In this document: positions 54,325 to 63,992 of the stretch, piece by piece
How the letters are laid out: every line of letters begins with the position of its first letter
How positions within the stretch are numbered: the first letter of the stretch is position 1
NCBI GenBank assembly: GCA_025751475.1
Contig: JAOWLD010000001.1
Span: 1 to 64,000 of the forward strand
Length of the DNA stretch: 64,000 nt
Source: Rhodobacteraceae bacterium XHP0102
GTDB lineage: Bacteria; Pseudomonadota; Alphaproteobacteria; Rhodobacterales; Rhodobacteraceae
Direction: 5' to 3'
The notes under the pieces: model-generated
Seen by the model: only the letters and a program-made list of their open reading frames with translations
Database searches by the model: none
What the model was told of the DNA's origin: nothing
Program-made: the position numbers and the translations under genes

Positions 54325-54642
54325 TCAGGCTTTTTCTAATCTGCTGCGCAAATCATCATTTTCGCGGCGTGCGTCCCGCAATCCCTCCATCGTGGTGCGC
54401 AACTCTGCCTCCACCTGCGCCAATTGTGCGGTAAGCTCACTTTCGCGTTGCTCGATATAGGTGATGGCTTGATCGCGTAACTCCTCTGCGTCATGGAGAT
54501 CGGATGCAAGGCGTTCCAACTCATTGACATCGGCATCTGACACGCGTGTCATGCGATGCACCAACCAATTGGCAAACCATCCCATCGCAAAAGCGAGGAT
54601 TAAGATAATCGTGATGGCGATAATGAATTCTGTGCGGTTCAT
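54325..54642 (-). CDS. Membrane-anchored coiled-coil protein coupled to the OmpA gene (105 aa)
   Basis: One N-terminal membrane helix (FIIAITIILILAFAMGWFANWLV) and then a continuous predicted coiled coil rich in Glu, Arg, Leu and Gln (NELERLASDLHDAEELRDQAITYIEQRESELTAQLAQVEAEL). Its start overlaps the stop of the OmpA-family gene as ATGA (54639-54642). Function unknown; an envelope partner of the OmpA protein is likely. Confidence 0.8.
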   Translation of the reverse strand: MNRTEFIIAITIILILAFAMGWFANWLVHRMTRVSDADVNELERLASDLHDAEELRDQAITYIEQRESELTAQLAQVEAELRTTMEGLRDARRENDDLRSRLEKA

Positions 54643-56519
54643 TCTGGCGTTTCCTCGCCTTCTGGCGTTTCGGTGTCCTGCGCGGTTTCGGACGGATCAT
54701 TTTCAACAGTGCTGCGATCGACCAATTTAAACTCGATCCGGCGATTTTTCTCGCGCCCTTCCTCCGTTTCATTATCGGCAATGGGGTTGGTTTCGCCATA
54801 GCCGCGCGCTGAAAGGTTAGAGACCAAGATACGGCGGGCCAACAGCCCATTCAACACGGCATCTGCACGCGCTTGGCTCAAGGTCAGGTTCATCTCCTCG
54901 CGCCCTTGGCTGTCTGTGTGGCCACCGATTTCCATCTCAACATGGCGGCAATCGGGTAAAATTTCGGCCAATCGGTCCAAGATTTCGCCGCTGCGCGCAT
55001 TGATCTCGATGGAGCCAGGATCAAAGGTGATCTTTGTTTCCGATAAAAGCCCATTGATCCGTGCGATGCAGGTTTCAGGGGCCATCAACTCTGGTTCGGG
55101 TGCGAGGCTGGTATCGAGTGTGACATTCACGTCAAATGCTGCCCCGTCCAATTTGTCGGACAAGAGCCGCGAGATCCCCTCAATATCACCCCGCGCGGCA
55201 GCTCTGCCGCTGATGGACAGTTTTGCGGGGGTCAATAGAATTTCGCCATCATGCAGCATGGACAGGGCTTCTAGCCCTGCCAGACTGCGCACGGACCAAC
55301 CTTCTGGCAGTGTTGCATCTAAATTGGTGGCCATATCGACATTCTCACGGCCAAATAGCGCTTGTGCATAGGCCTGGTTGGCGGCTGCGAGTTGCGCATC
55401 TGGCAGGCGGCCCCGCAATTGAACGGCACCTGTTTCAGACAGGCTGGCGATGAATTCTGGTTCTTCTTGGACACCATCGCCTTGCGGTGTGGGCGGCAAG
55501 GTTGCTTGGAGCGAGAAAAGATCGGGCAGGTTGCGGTCCAATTCGCCCACCACACGATCAAAGTCGCGTTGCGCTGTGCCTGCCTTGGCAATCAAACTTA
55601 CATCCGCATCTGAAAAGGTCAGCGTCCCATCGCCGAGTTGTGCCAGAGCCGCGATCGCGACTTCAATTGCGCGCGCCCATTCGGTCGATGGAACCCCAAG
55701 ACCGACATCGCAGGTTTGATCTGGGGCCAAGCCCGCCGCTTGGGCAGCCCTTAGGATGCGCGCGGCGCTTGCCTCGCTATCGGCAGAACAGACTTCAAGT
55801 GTGGCTGTGTCATCCTCACGGGTCATGCGAAAGGCGAAAGGGGTTATAACTGGACGCGGGGCGGAAATATCAATGATGATCTCGAGCCCCGTTTGGGGGT
55901 AGCTGCGCAAGCGCGACAAGGCGCTGTCGCGCTCTGACGTGCTATCGGCCACCGCTGTAACGGTCACCTTGCCTGCTGTCACCGAAACTTTCGAGCGCGG
56001 CAAAAGCCGCAGTGCCCGCAGGCCATATTCCAGCGCCGCATCCCATCCTTGAGGTTTGGGGAATTCCACGGTTTCAACTAGATTTGCGACTTCAACCCCG
56101 TTGGTGATATCGGCAATCCGCGCCGCGATGGTTTCGCCATCGGCATCGTTGGGGATCAGGCCAATCATTGAAATGCCATCACTGTTGCGCAGCATCTCAA
56201 GCAGAAAATCAGGGGTTTTGATCCCTGTCGGGTCGGCCACCGTAATGTGATCAATGATCCGTTCATCATCAATCACAGCGGCCACTTGGGTCAGGGCGCG
56301 GAAGCGGGCGGCCTCGTTAGGGGCCTCTCCGCCAAGATGCACTTGCAACCCATCCCCGTGCAGCGTGACCCATTCGATACCCGATTGCGCCAAGCGCTGC
56401 TCCACCGCTGCGACAGAACGATTTTCTGTCGACACCGCCGCCGCGTAGGCCACGAGATAAGAGAGACAGCCCGCAACCACAAAGGTCAACACGCCGGCAA
56501 GGTTGGAAGTCAATTTCAT
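54639..56519 (-). CDS. BON/OmpA-family envelope protein (626 aa)
   Basis: The N-terminal hydrophobic segment (LAGVLTFVVAGCLSYLVAYAAAV) anchors or exports the protein. Several BON-like alpha/beta modules follow (for example WVTLHGDGLQVHLGGEAPNEAARFRAL and VQLRGRLPDAQLAAANQAYAQALFG). The C-terminal OmpA domain has KITFDPGSIEINARSGEILDRLAEIL, EIGGHTDSQGREEMNLTLSQARADAV and the peptidoglycan-binding GYGETNPIADNETEEGREKNRRIEF. The tail is acidic (ETPEGEETPE). It probably links the inner or outer membrane to peptidoglycan. The pair with the coiled-coil gene recurs in Rhodobacterales. Confidence 0.88.
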   Translation of the reverse strand: MKLTSNLAGVLTFVVAGCLSYLVAYAAAVSTENRSVAAVEQRLAQSGIEWVTLHGDGLQVHLGGEAPNEAARFRALTQVAAVIDDERIIDHITVADPTGIKTPDFLLEMLRNSDGISMIGLIPNDADGETIAARIADITNGVEVANLVETVEFPKPQGWDAALEYGLRALRLLPRSKVSVTAGKVTVTAVADSTSERDSALSRLRSYPQTGLEIIIDISAPRPVITPFAFRMTREDDTATLEVCSADSEASAARILRAAQAAGLAPDQTCDVGLGVPSTEWARAIEVAIAALAQLGDGTLTFSDADVSLIAKAGTAQRDFDRVVGELDRNLPDLFSLQATLPPTPQGDGVQEEPEFIASLSETGAVQLRGRLPDAQLAAANQAYAQALFGRENVDMATNLDATLPEGWSVRSLAGLEALSMLHDGEILLTPAKLSISGRAAARGDIEGISRLLSDKLDGAAFDVNVTLDTSLAPEPELMAPETCIARINGLLSETKITFDPGSIEINARSGEILDRLAEILPDCRHVEMEIGGHTDSQGREEMNLTLSQARADAVLNGLLARRILVSNLSARGYGETNPIADNETEEGREKNRRIEFKLVDRSTVENDPSETAQDTETPEGEETPE

Positions 56520-56583
56520 AGTCGCTTTAGCACATCCGATTTTGGCCTAAGCAAGGCTTAAATGTTAAACTCGTGAGGATCAA

Positions 56584-57537
56584 TCACAGCCATGCGGCGA
56601 TGGCAAGAAATAGCGCAAAGATCAGTCCTGCATCGCGGTTGCTGCGAAAAAGCAGCAAGCAGCGCTCCACATCATGAATGTCGAGACGCTGCATTTGCCA
56701 GATCATATGAGCGGCAAATCCCATAACACCACAGAGCCCCAAGATCAGGGGCAAACCCGTCAGTGTGATCCCGATTGCCGCAGCGGCGCAAACCGTGCTG
56801 AGGATCAAAAAGCCCCAAAGCCACAGCGCCGATTTTTCGCCAAAGAGCCGTGCGGTGGATTTCACCCCGATCAGCGCATCGTCTTCGCGATCCTGATGCG
56901 CATAGATCGTGTCGTAGAATAGGGTCCAAGCGATACCCGCGAGATAGAGCAAGATCGGCGCAAGCGTGAGATTGCCTTGATGTGCGGCCCATGCCAAGAG
57001 CGCACCCCAATTGAAGGCGATGCCAAGAAAGACTTGCGGCCACCATGTGAAGCGCTTGGCGAAGGGATAAACCGCAACAGGCAGCAGGGCGAGCACACCA
57101 AGCCAAATGGCCGCTGATTTGAAACTCAGCAAAATAGCAAAGGATATCAGCGCTTGCGCGACCAGCCATATCATCGCGGCCTTCACGCTAATTTGCCCAG
57201 ATGGCAATGGGCGCGAGCGGGTGCGTGCCACGCTTGCGTCAATCTCACGGTCCGTGATGTCGTTCCATGTGCAGCCTGCACCACGCATCAAAAACGCCCC
57301 CATCGCGCAGGCCACCGCAATCCATAGATCATAGACTGTGCCGCCTGCAGGGTCTGCGGCCACCGCCAATGCCAGCCCCCACCAACAGGGCAGCAGCAAA
57401 AGCCATGTGCCGATTGGGCGGTCTGCACGGGACAGCCGCAAATAGGGCCGCATCATGGACGGAGCGCGGGTGTCGACCCAATTGCCGTCATCCGCGTCTT
57501 GCACGCGACCCTCTGGCATTTGGTTATCTGCGCTCAT
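56584..57537 (-). CDS. ubiA: 4-hydroxybenzoate polyprenyltransferase (317 aa)
   Basis: Membrane prenyltransferase with both Asp-rich motifs: GCTWNDITDREIDASVARTRSRPLPSG (N-D-x-x-D-x-x-x-D) and YDTIYAHQDREDDALIGVKSTARLFG (D-R-E-D-D). About eight helices; the N-terminal RADRPIGTWLLLLPCWWGLAL is typical of UbiA. It attaches the isoprenoid tail to 4-hydroxybenzoate in ubiquinone synthesis. Its start codon is only 11 bp from the divergent rsmE start, so the two promoters must overlap each other's genes. Confidence 0.94.
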   Translation of the reverse strand: MSADNQMPEGRVQDADDGNWVDTRAPSMMRPYLRLSRADRPIGTWLLLLPCWWGLALAVAADPAGGTVYDLWIAVACAMGAFLMRGAGCTWNDITDREIDASVARTRSRPLPSGQISVKAAMIWLVAQALISFAILLSFKSAAIWLGVLALLPVAVYPFAKRFTWWPQVFLGIAFNWGALLAWAAHQGNLTLAPILLYLAGIAWTLFYDTIYAHQDREDDALIGVKSTARLFGEKSALWLWGFLILSTVCAAAAIGITLTGLPLILGLCGVMGFAAHMIWQMQRLDIHDVERCLLLFRSNRDAGLIFALFLAIAAWL

Positions 57538-57548
57538 ATGATCCCCTC

Positions 57549-58292
57549 ATGTCCCAAACCGCTAAGATACGTATTTACCTAGACCAGCCCCTTGGCCAAG
57601 CGCAAACACTCTCTCTTGCGCGGGATCAGGCGAATTATCTTTTTGCGGTCATGCGCCTTTCGGTTGGTGCGGAAATTCTTGTGTTCAACGGACGTGATGG
57701 CGAATTTCTTGCTGAAGTGCGCGAGGCCAATAAGCGTGCGGGGCGATTGCTTTGCAAGCAAAAGACCCGTGATCTGCAGGTGCCGCCCGATCTGTGGGTT
57801 CTGTTCGCCCCGATCAAAAAGGCGCGCACCGATTTCATCGTGGAGAAATCCACCGAGATGGGCGCCGCGCGGATCATTCCTGTGCAAACGGAATTCACCA
57901 ATTCAGAACGGATCAGGCAAGACCGTTTGCAAGCCCATGCGATAGAGGCGGCCGAGCAATGCGGCGGCACTTTCGTCCCTGAGGTGACCGAATTGATGCG
58001 GTTGGATCGGCTGCTTGGGGATTGGCCACACGAACGCCAGATCATTTGGGCTGATGAGGCGCGCGTGGGGATGGCTGCCGCCTTGGAAGGACGCGAAGAT
58101 CAGACAAAATGGGCCTTGCTCATAGGCCCTGAGGGCGGGTTTTCTGCCGAGGAGCGGGCACGATTGGCGCAATATCCCTTTGTCACACCCGTCAGTTTGG
58201 GACCTCGCATTCTGCGTGCCGATACGGCGGCGGTGGCGCTATTGACCTTGTTTCAATCACATCTGGGGGATTGGCATCATGATCCGGCCTGA
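57549..58292 (+). CDS. rsmE: 16S rRNA m3U1498 methyltransferase (247 aa)
   Basis: ATG 57549 was chosen; an upstream in-frame extension to 57267 lies antisense to ubiA and does not look like this family. N-terminal PUA-like part (RIYLDQPLGQAQTLSLARDQANYLFAVMRLSVGAEILVFNGRDGEF) and a SPOUT domain with the knot motifs LLIGPEGGFSAEERARL and VSLGPRILRADTAAVALLTLFQ. EKSTEMGAARIIPVQTEFT is also typical. Confidence 0.95.
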   Translation: MSQTAKIRIYLDQPLGQAQTLSLARDQANYLFAVMRLSVGAEILVFNGRDGEFLAEVREANKRAGRLLCKQKTRDLQVPPDLWVLFAPIKKARTDFIVEKSTEMGAARIIPVQTEFTNSERIRQDRLQAHAIEAAEQCGGTFVPEVTELMRLDRLLGDWPHERQIIWADEARVGMAAALEGREDQTKWALLIGPEGGFSAEERARLAQYPFVTPVSLGPRILRADTAAVALLTLFQSHLGDWHHDPA

Positions 58293-58818
58293 ATTGCGTG
58301 TGTTATTTCTGCGCTATGCCGAAACGATACTGGCCGCCTGTGTTGCGGGTGTCGCACTGTGGTTGATCACCCGTCCGAGCCCTATTTTGGCTGGTGTCGG
58401 ATGGGTTGTTTTGGTTTTGGCCCTGATAACGGGCTTTGTTGCACTGCGCCGCGCGCGGTTTGCATCCACGGGTCAAGGCGCAGGCGTGGTTCGTCTGGTT
58501 GAGGGCCGCATCGCGTATATGGGGCCCGTTTGGGGCGGGGCGGTGGATTTGGACGACCTGCAAAGTCTTGCTTTGCGCAAAGAAGCAGATCAGGGCTTGG
58601 CGTGGGTTTTGAAAACCCATGACAGAATGCTTGCAATCCCATTGGATGCCCAAGGGGCGGAGGTCTTGGTCGATGGGTTTGCGGCTTTGCCCAAGCTGTC
58701 CGTGGCGGCTCTGATCGCGGCACGCGACAAGAATAAGGAGGGCACGCATATTCTCTGGACGCGTGGACTTGACACCGATGGCCAAGCGGGCCAGTTGCGC
58801 ATGAGTGTGCAATCATAA
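58279..58818 (+). CDS. Two-helix membrane protein of unknown function (179 aa)
   Basis: ATG 58279 lies 14 bp inside the end of rsmE, so translation is coupled. Two N-terminal membrane helices (ETILAACVAGVALWLIT, ILAGVGWVVLVLALITGFVAL) and a cytoplasmic beta-rich domain (GVVRLVEGRIAYMGPVWGGAVDLDDLQSLALRKE) resembling a PH-like inner-membrane-associated domain. Not recognised by name. It lies between rsmE and gshA on the same strand. Confidence 0.75.
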   Translation: MIRPELRVLFLRYAETILAACVAGVALWLITRPSPILAGVGWVVLVLALITGFVALRRARFASTGQGAGVVRLVEGRIAYMGPVWGGAVDLDDLQSLALRKEADQGLAWVLKTHDRMLAIPLDAQGAEVLVDGFAALPKLSVAALIAARDKNKEGTHILWTRGLDTDGQAGQLRMSVQS

Positions 58819-58838
58819 GTGAAGCGGGAGCAGCGCCC

Positions 58839-60209
58839 ATGTCGATACCTCAAGAGGGCGGTGGCCCAATTGAACATGAAAGCCAATTGGCCGCGTATTT
58901 GGCGGCAGGCTGCAAGCCGCGCGACTTATGGCGTATCGGCACGGAGCATGAAAAATTTGGCTATTGTCGCGACAGTCTGAACCCGCTGCCCTATGAAGGG
59001 CCCCGCTCGGTCAAAACTGTTCTTGAGGGGCTACGCGACAGATTTGGATGGTCGCCTGTGATGGAGGGCGATCATATCATCGGACTGACCAAAGATGGCG
59101 CGAATGTCAGTCTTGAGCCAGGCGGCCAGTTGGAGCTTTCTGGCGCACCCTTGGAGACAATTCACCAGACCTGTGACGAGGTGAACCAACATTTGCGCGA
59201 AGTGCGCGAAGTGGCCGATAAAATCGGGGTGGAGTTCATTGGTTTGGGTGCAGCCCCGATTTGGCGTCACGATCAGATGCCGATGATGCCCAAGGGGCGC
59301 TATCGGTTGATGACTGGTTATATGGATAAGGTGGGAACCATGGGAAAGACCATGATGTATCGCACCTGCACCGTTCAGGTGAATCTCGATTTTGGGTCCG
59401 AGGCGGATATGGTGCAAAAGCTGCGCGTGGCTTTGGCGCTGCAGCCCGTGGCCACCGCCCTGTTCGCCAATTCGCCGTTTTTGGATGGCAAGCCCAATGG
59501 CCATAAATCTTGGCGCGCGCGCGTCTGGCGCGATCTTGATCCAGCGCGCACGGGAATGTTGCCCTTTGTCTTTGAACAGGGCTTTGGATTTGAGGCTTGG
59601 GTGCAATACGCCCTCGATGTGCCGATGTATTTTGTCTATCGCGATGGGGTTTACATTGACGCGCTTGGTCAATCCTTCCGCGATTTTCTCAAAGGTCAGC
59701 TGCCCGCTCTGCCTGGTGAGGTGCCAACCCTGTCAGATTGGGCAGACCATTTGACCACGATTTTCCCTGAGGCGCGGGTGAAAAAATTCATCGAAATGCG
59801 CGGAGCAGACGGTGGACCTTGGCGCAGGCTGTGTGCGCTGCCTGCGTTTTGGGTTGGCCTCATGTATGATCAATCCAGTTTGGACGCCGCATGGGATTTG
59901 GTGAAGGGTTGGGATGCCGAAACCCGTGATGCGCTGCGTGTGGCCGCATCTGTGGATGGGCTTGCGGCGCAGACGCATGGGATCAAGATGCTTGATCTGG
60001 CCCGCGATGTCGTGGCCTTGTCGGAGGCGGGTCTCAAAGCCCGTGCGCGCGCGGGTGCGGGCGGGCTTGTGCCTGATGAGACGCATTTCCTCAATGCGTT
60101 GAAAGAAAGTTTGGACAGCGGCAAAACCCCCGCCGATGAATTGCTGGAACGCTATTACGGCGATTGGGGCGGTGATCTGACGCGGATTTACGAAGACTAT
60201 AAATATTGA
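58839..60209 (+). CDS. gshA: Glutamate--cysteine ligase, plant/alphaproteobacterial type (456 aa)
   Basis: GCS2-family enzyme: WRIGTEHEKFGYCRDSLNPLPYEG at the N-terminus, DGANVSLEPGGQLELSGAPLETIHQTCDEVNQHLREV, MPKGRYRLMTGYMDKVGTMGKTMMYRTCTVQVNLDFGSE, FANSPFLDGKPNGHKSWRARVW and the C-terminal PADELLERYYGDWGGDLTRIY. First step of glutathione synthesis in the cytoplasm. Its stop is directly followed by the stop of convergent plsY. Confidence 0.95.
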   Translation: MSIPQEGGGPIEHESQLAAYLAAGCKPRDLWRIGTEHEKFGYCRDSLNPLPYEGPRSVKTVLEGLRDRFGWSPVMEGDHIIGLTKDGANVSLEPGGQLELSGAPLETIHQTCDEVNQHLREVREVADKIGVEFIGLGAAPIWRHDQMPMMPKGRYRLMTGYMDKVGTMGKTMMYRTCTVQVNLDFGSEADMVQKLRVALALQPVATALFANSPFLDGKPNGHKSWRARVWRDLDPARTGMLPFVFEQGFGFEAWVQYALDVPMYFVYRDGVYIDALGQSFRDFLKGQLPALPGEVPTLSDWADHLTTIFPEARVKKFIEMRGADGGPWRRLCALPAFWVGLMYDQSSLDAAWDLVKGWDAETRDALRVAASVDGLAAQTHGIKMLDLARDVVALSEAGLKARARAGAGGLVPDETHFLNALKESLDSGKTPADELLERYYGDWGGDLTRIYEDYKY

Positions 60210-60812
60210 TCAGGATTTTTGGCCGATTTTCGGTTCAGTTCCCGCCAACAGCCTTTTGATATTGGCGTGATGGCGGTTGAAAATCAGCGCGGCCAAAATC
60301 ACCGTGACCAAGGCTGTGTTCGGGTAGCCAAAAATCACCACAAAGACAGGTGACAGCAGCGCAGCCACAAGGGCCGAAAGGGAGGAGATGCGGAATATGC
60401 CTGCCACGAGCGCCCAAGTGGCGCAGGCAGCAATTCCAGCAGGCCAAGCGAGCGCCAAAAGCGTGCCGAGAAATGTTGCAACGCCCTTACCGCCCTTGAA
60501 GCCAATAAAGATCGGGAAGCAATGGCCAAGAAAAGCGGCCCCACCCGCGATTTGCGCGGCCTTATCGTCAAAAAGGGCGCGCGCGATTAGAACAGCAATC
60601 GCACCCTTGCCCGCGTCCAAGCATAAGGTCAAAAAAGCGGCCAGTTTATTACCTGTCCGCAAGACATTGGTGGCACCGATATTGCCCGAGCCGATGCTGC
60701 GCAAATCACCCAATTTAAAAAGCCGTGCCATGACAAGCCCAAAGGGGACCGAGCCCAGCCCATAAGCGGCAAGCCCGACCAGACCCAATTGGATAAGGCT
60801 AAACTCTGTCAT
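60210..60812 (-). CDS. plsY: Glycerol-3-phosphate acyltransferase PlsY (200 aa)
   Basis: ATG 60812 was chosen because it overlaps the upstream stop as ATGA (60809-60812). Motifs of PlsY: GSVPFGLVMARLFKLGDLRSIGSGNIGATNVLRTG, LGHCFPIFIGFKGGKGVATFLGTLLAL and LIFNRHHANIKRLLAGTE. Inner-membrane enzyme that acylates glycerol-3-phosphate from acyl-phosphate in phospholipid synthesis. Third gene of the operon pyrB-pyrC'-plsY. Confidence 0.96.
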   Translation of the reverse strand: MTEFSLIQLGLVGLAAYGLGSVPFGLVMARLFKLGDLRSIGSGNIGATNVLRTGNKLAAFLTLCLDAGKGAIAVLIARALFDDKAAQIAGGAAFLGHCFPIFIGFKGGKGVATFLGTLLALAWPAGIAACATWALVAGIFRISSLSALVAALLSPVFVVIFGYPNTALVTVILAALIFNRHHANIKRLLAGTEPKIGQKS

Positions 60813-62092
60813 GCCCCCGTCCGTTCGTAGATGCACGCGCCGTTGACGTAGCTTGCCAAGACCACGCCTTGCAGGCGCGCGCCATCAAAGGGGGTGTTTT
60901 TTGATTTCGACTGAAGGGCGAAGCGATCCAGCACGAAGGGACGATTGGGATCAAACAGGATCAAGTCCGCCACTGCCCCATCAGCAAGACTGCCACCTTG
61001 CAGCCCAAAACGGCGCGCGGGATTGAGCGACAGCGCCTTGAACAAATGGGGCAATGATATCCCCGCCCCATGATGCAAGCGCAGCGCGCCGGGCAATAAT
61101 GTCTCCAAGCCAACCGCCCCGCTTGCGGCGGCCTCAAAGGGTAGGCGCTTGCTTTCTTCATCTTGCGGCGTGTGCATGGAGCAGATGATATCGATCAGCC
61201 CCTCGCGCAAAGCTTCCACCATCGCCACGCGGTCTTCCTCGGCACGCAGGGGCGGCTTGACCTTGAAGAAGGTGCGGTAATCGCCCACGTCAAATTCATT
61301 CAGCGTCAAATGGTGGATTGAAATTCCTGCCGTCACGTTCAGCCCTGCCTCTTTCGCGCGGCGCAGGGCGGGCAAGGATTTTGCGGTGGAAATCTGATCC
61401 GCGTGATAGGCCACGCCTGTCATCTCGACCAAGGCAAGGTCACGCTCCAGCCCCATCCGTTCGGCCATAGGGGAAACGGCGGGCAGGCCTTTTAGCGAGG
61501 CGAATTTGCCTGAGGTCACCGCCGCACCTTCGGACAGGACAGGGTCTTGCGGGTGGCCCACGATCAACGCGCCAAGACTGCGGGCATAGACCATGCAGCG
61601 GCTTAGAACCTTATTGTCTCGCAGCACTTGGTCGCCATCGCCAAAGGCCACAGCCCCAGCATCGAGAAGAAACCCCAGTTCGGTCATCTCGCGCCCTTCG
61701 CGGCCCTTTGTCAGGGCGGCCATGGGCAGGATGCGGACCGCAGTTGCATCTTGGGCACGGCGGCGCACGAATTCGAGGGTTTCGGGCGTATCAATCGGGG
61801 GTGTGGTGTCCGCACGGGTGACAATGGTGGTTACGCCACCCGCCGCCGCGGCAGCCCCCGCGCTGCGGAAACTTTCCTTATGCCGTTCACCTGGTTCACC
61901 GATTTTCACGCCGATATCGACCAGACCTGGAGCCAGGCACGCGCCTGCGCAATCCACGACACGCGTGGCTTTTGGGGTTGGGCGGCCTTGGCCTTTTGCG
62001 GCGATCTGCCCATCTTTGACCAAAAGCCAACCGAGGCTATCGGTTCCTGCCTCAGGATCAATCAGGCGAGCGTTTTCAAAAAGGATGCTCAT
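60809..62092 (-). CDS. Dihydroorotase-like protein, probably non-catalytic PyrC' partner of PyrB (427 aa)
   Basis: Amidohydrolase fold aligned with dihydroorotase ([27 protein letters not shown]), but metal ligands are lost. The usual D-x-H-x-H is [10 protein letters not shown] (Gly61 and Lys63), the His-x-Glu site reads GHPQDP, and the final T-D-H-A-P-H region reads [16 protein letters not shown] keeps its His pair. It therefore resembles the inactive PyrC' (PyrX) subunits that hold aspartate transcarbamoylase together. ATGA overlaps join it to pyrB upstream (62089-62092) and plsY downstream. A true PyrC should be elsewhere in the genome. Confidence 0.88.
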   Translation of the reverse strand: MSILFENARLIDPEAGTDSLGWLLVKDGQIAAKGQGRPTPKATRVVDCAGACLAPGLVDIGVKIGEPGERHKESFRSAGAAAAAGGVTTIVTRADTTPPIDTPETLEFVRRRAQDATAVRILPMAALTKGREGREMTELGFLLDAGAVAFGDGDQVLRDNKVLSRCMVYARSLGALIVGHPQDPVLSEGAAVTSGKFASLKGLPAVSPMAERMGLERDLALVEMTGVAYHADQISTAKSLPALRRAKEAGLNVTAGISIHHLTLNEFDVGDYRTFFKVKPPLRAEEDRVAMVEALREGLIDIICSMHTPQDEESKRLPFEAAASGAVGLETLLPGALRLHHGAGISLPHLFKALSLNPARRFGLQGGSLADGAVADLILFDPNRPFVLDRFALQSKSKNTPFDGARLQGVVLASYVNGACIYERTGA

Positions 62093-63045
62093 ATCTGCCT
62101 CCCCCGTTCGGCCCGTCTGGCGCGCAAGTTTTGCGCAAGCAAATCCATCGCTGCCATCCGCACGGCAACGCCCATTTCGACCTGCTCTTGGATCACCGAA
62201 CGGTTGATGTCATCGGCGATTGTCCCGTCAATCTCAACCCCGCGATTCATCGGGCCGGGATGCATCACAATTGAATCATCCTTGGCGGCGCTCAGCTTTT
62301 CGGCGTCAAGGCCAAAGCGGTGATAATATTCCCGCTCCGATGGAATAAATGCGCCATCCATCCGCTCTTTCTGAAGGCGCAGCATCATCACCACATCGCA
62401 GCCTGCAAGCCCCGCCTGCATATCATCATACATCTCTACACCCCATTCGCTGACGCCCGCAGGCATCAACGTGGGAGGGCCGATCAAGCGGATACGGTTT
62501 TCCATTTTCCCAAGCAGCAGGATGTTTGAGCGCGCCACGCGGCTATGGGCAATGTCGCCACATATGGCAATGTTGAGGCGGTGCAACCGCCCCTTGGCGC
62601 GGCGAATGGTCAGCGCATCCAATAGGGCTTGGGTTGGGTGTTCATGCTTGCCATCACCTGCATTCAGAACCGCGCAGTTCACCTTTTCCGCCAAGAGGTT
62701 CACCGCGCCTGAATGGGGATGACGCACAACCAAGAGGTCGGGATGCATCGCGTTCAGCGTCAGCGCCGTATCAATCAGCGTTTCACCCTTTTTCAGGCTA
62801 GAGGCGGCCATGGCCATATTCATTACATCGGCGCCAAGACGTTTGCCCGCCAATTCAAAACTGGCTTGGGTGCGGGTAGAGGCCTCAAAAAACATATTGA
62901 TCTGGGTCAGCCCTTGTAGGGCGTCACCATGTTTATCATCGCCACGCTCCAATTCAGCGTAGCGATCCGCGAGATCAAGAACTGTAACGATTTCGTCAGG
63001 GGCAAGTGTTTCGATACCTAAGAGGTGGTTTTGGCGAAACGACAT
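62089..63045 (-). CDS. pyrB: Aspartate carbamoyltransferase catalytic chain (318 aa)
   Basis: ATG 63045 follows GGGGAGG. Carbamoyl-phosphate loop [26 protein letters not shown] (S-T-R-T), the His and Gln of [18 protein letters not shown] and [12 protein letters not shown], and the Leu-Pro-type region [20 protein letters not shown]. Standard length. It makes carbamoyl aspartate in pyrimidine synthesis. Divergent from the uracil-DNA-glycosylase-like gene. Confidence 0.96.
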   Translation of the reverse strand: MSFRQNHLLGIETLAPDEIVTVLDLADRYAELERGDDKHGDALQGLTQINMFFEASTRTQASFELAGKRLGADVMNMAMAASSLKKGETLIDTALTLNAMHPDLLVVRHPHSGAVNLLAEKVNCAVLNAGDGKHEHPTQALLDALTIRRAKGRLHRLNIAICGDIAHSRVARSNILLLGKMENRIRLIGPPTLMPAGVSEWGVEMYDDMQAGLAGCDVVMMLRLQKERMDGAFIPSEREYYHRFGLDAEKLSAAKDDSIVMHPGPMNRGVEIDGTIADDINRSVIQEQVEMGVAVRMAAMDLLAQNLRARRAERGRQI

Positions 63046-63179
63046 CGGGCCTCCCCTGATCTGCCTTTATATTCGACTGCGCCGCTTATAGGCTGTCTTT
63101 GGGGGCAGACACAACCCAAGGTTTGCGCGGGTGCTATCGCCCATTTACCTCACCGCGCGCTGGCAGTAGCATTGCAACC

Positions 63180-63992
63180 ATGCGCAACGATCTTGATCAG
63201 ATGGACTATTGGGACGCTTTTGCCGCATTGAGCTGGCAAGTGGATTTAGGCGTTGCCGATGCGTTGGCGGAGGAACCGATCAACCGTTTTGATCTGGAGC
63301 CTGAAGCCAAGCCCGCACCACTTGCGCCAAAAGCCGCACAGCCTGCGCCTGCACCAAAGCCTGCCACCGTTTCGGATTTGGCCAAAGCGGCCGAAGCGGC
63401 GGCACAAACCGCCCCTTCCTTGGATTCTTTGCGCGCGGCAATGGCGGATTTCCACGGCCTCGATCTGCGCAACGGTGCGCGGAACATGATTTTTTCTCAG
63501 GGCAATCCCGAGGCTGATGTGATGGTCATTGCCGAGGCCCCAAGCCGTGCCGATGATGAGGCAGGTCAGGGCTTTAGCGATGAAGCGGGCAAGCTGTTTG
63601 ACGCGATGTTTGCTGCGGTTGGACTGTCGCGCAATGCAGAGCTGCCAAAGGCGGCGCTTTACGTCGCCTATGTCTCACCGTGGCGGATGCCGCAGGATCG
63701 GCCCATCACCGAGGCCGAACACAACGTGTTGCGTCCCTTCTTGTTGCGCCACATTGCCCTGCGTGCGCCAAAGGCGGTGGTTCTTCTGGGCAATGGGGCC
63801 TGTGCTGCGGTTCTCGGAAAATCGGGGCTGCAACGGTTGCGCGAGGCGGACCAAACCGTAACAGCACGGGCGCATATTTGCCCTGCATTCCCCATTTATG
63901 CGCCAGAGCGTTTGATGGCCATCCCCTTGCTGAAACGCGAGGCTTGGGCTGATCTGTTGAAGTTGAAAGCCACTCTTGAGGGCCGCACATGA
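63180..63992 (+). CDS. Uracil-DNA glycosylase superfamily protein, diverged (270 aa)
   Basis: ATG 63180. About 90 residues of Ala/Pro-rich linker (PAPLAPKAAQPAPAPKPATV) precede a UDG fold: NMIFSQGNPEADVMVIAEAPSRADDEAGQGFSDEAGKLFDAMFAAVGLSR, LYVAYVSPWRMPQDRPITEAE, RPFLLRHIALRAPKAVVLLGNGACAAVLG. The pattern follows family 4 UDGs, but the first Fe-S cysteines before GNP are absent, GEAPG reads AEAPS, and the usual H-P-A/S motif near the end reads FPIYAPE. Activity may be lost or changed. Confidence 0.8.
   Translation: MRNDLDQMDYWDAFAALSWQVDLGVADALAEEPINRFDLEPEAKPAPLAPKAAQPAPAPKPATVSDLAKAAEAAAQTAPSLDSLRAAMADFHGLDLRNGARNMIFSQGNPEADVMVIAEAPSRADDEAGQGFSDEAGKLFDAMFAAVGLSRNAELPKAALYVAYVSPWRMPQDRPITEAEHNVLRPFLLRHIALRAPKAVVLLGNGACAAVLGKSGLQRLREADQTVTARAHICPAFPIYAPERLMAIPLLKREAWADLLKLKATLEGRT

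Noticed and set aside
57267-57548. Upstream extension of rsmE
   Set aside because: It would overlap ubiA in antisense and does not resemble the RsmE N-terminus, which begins at 57549.
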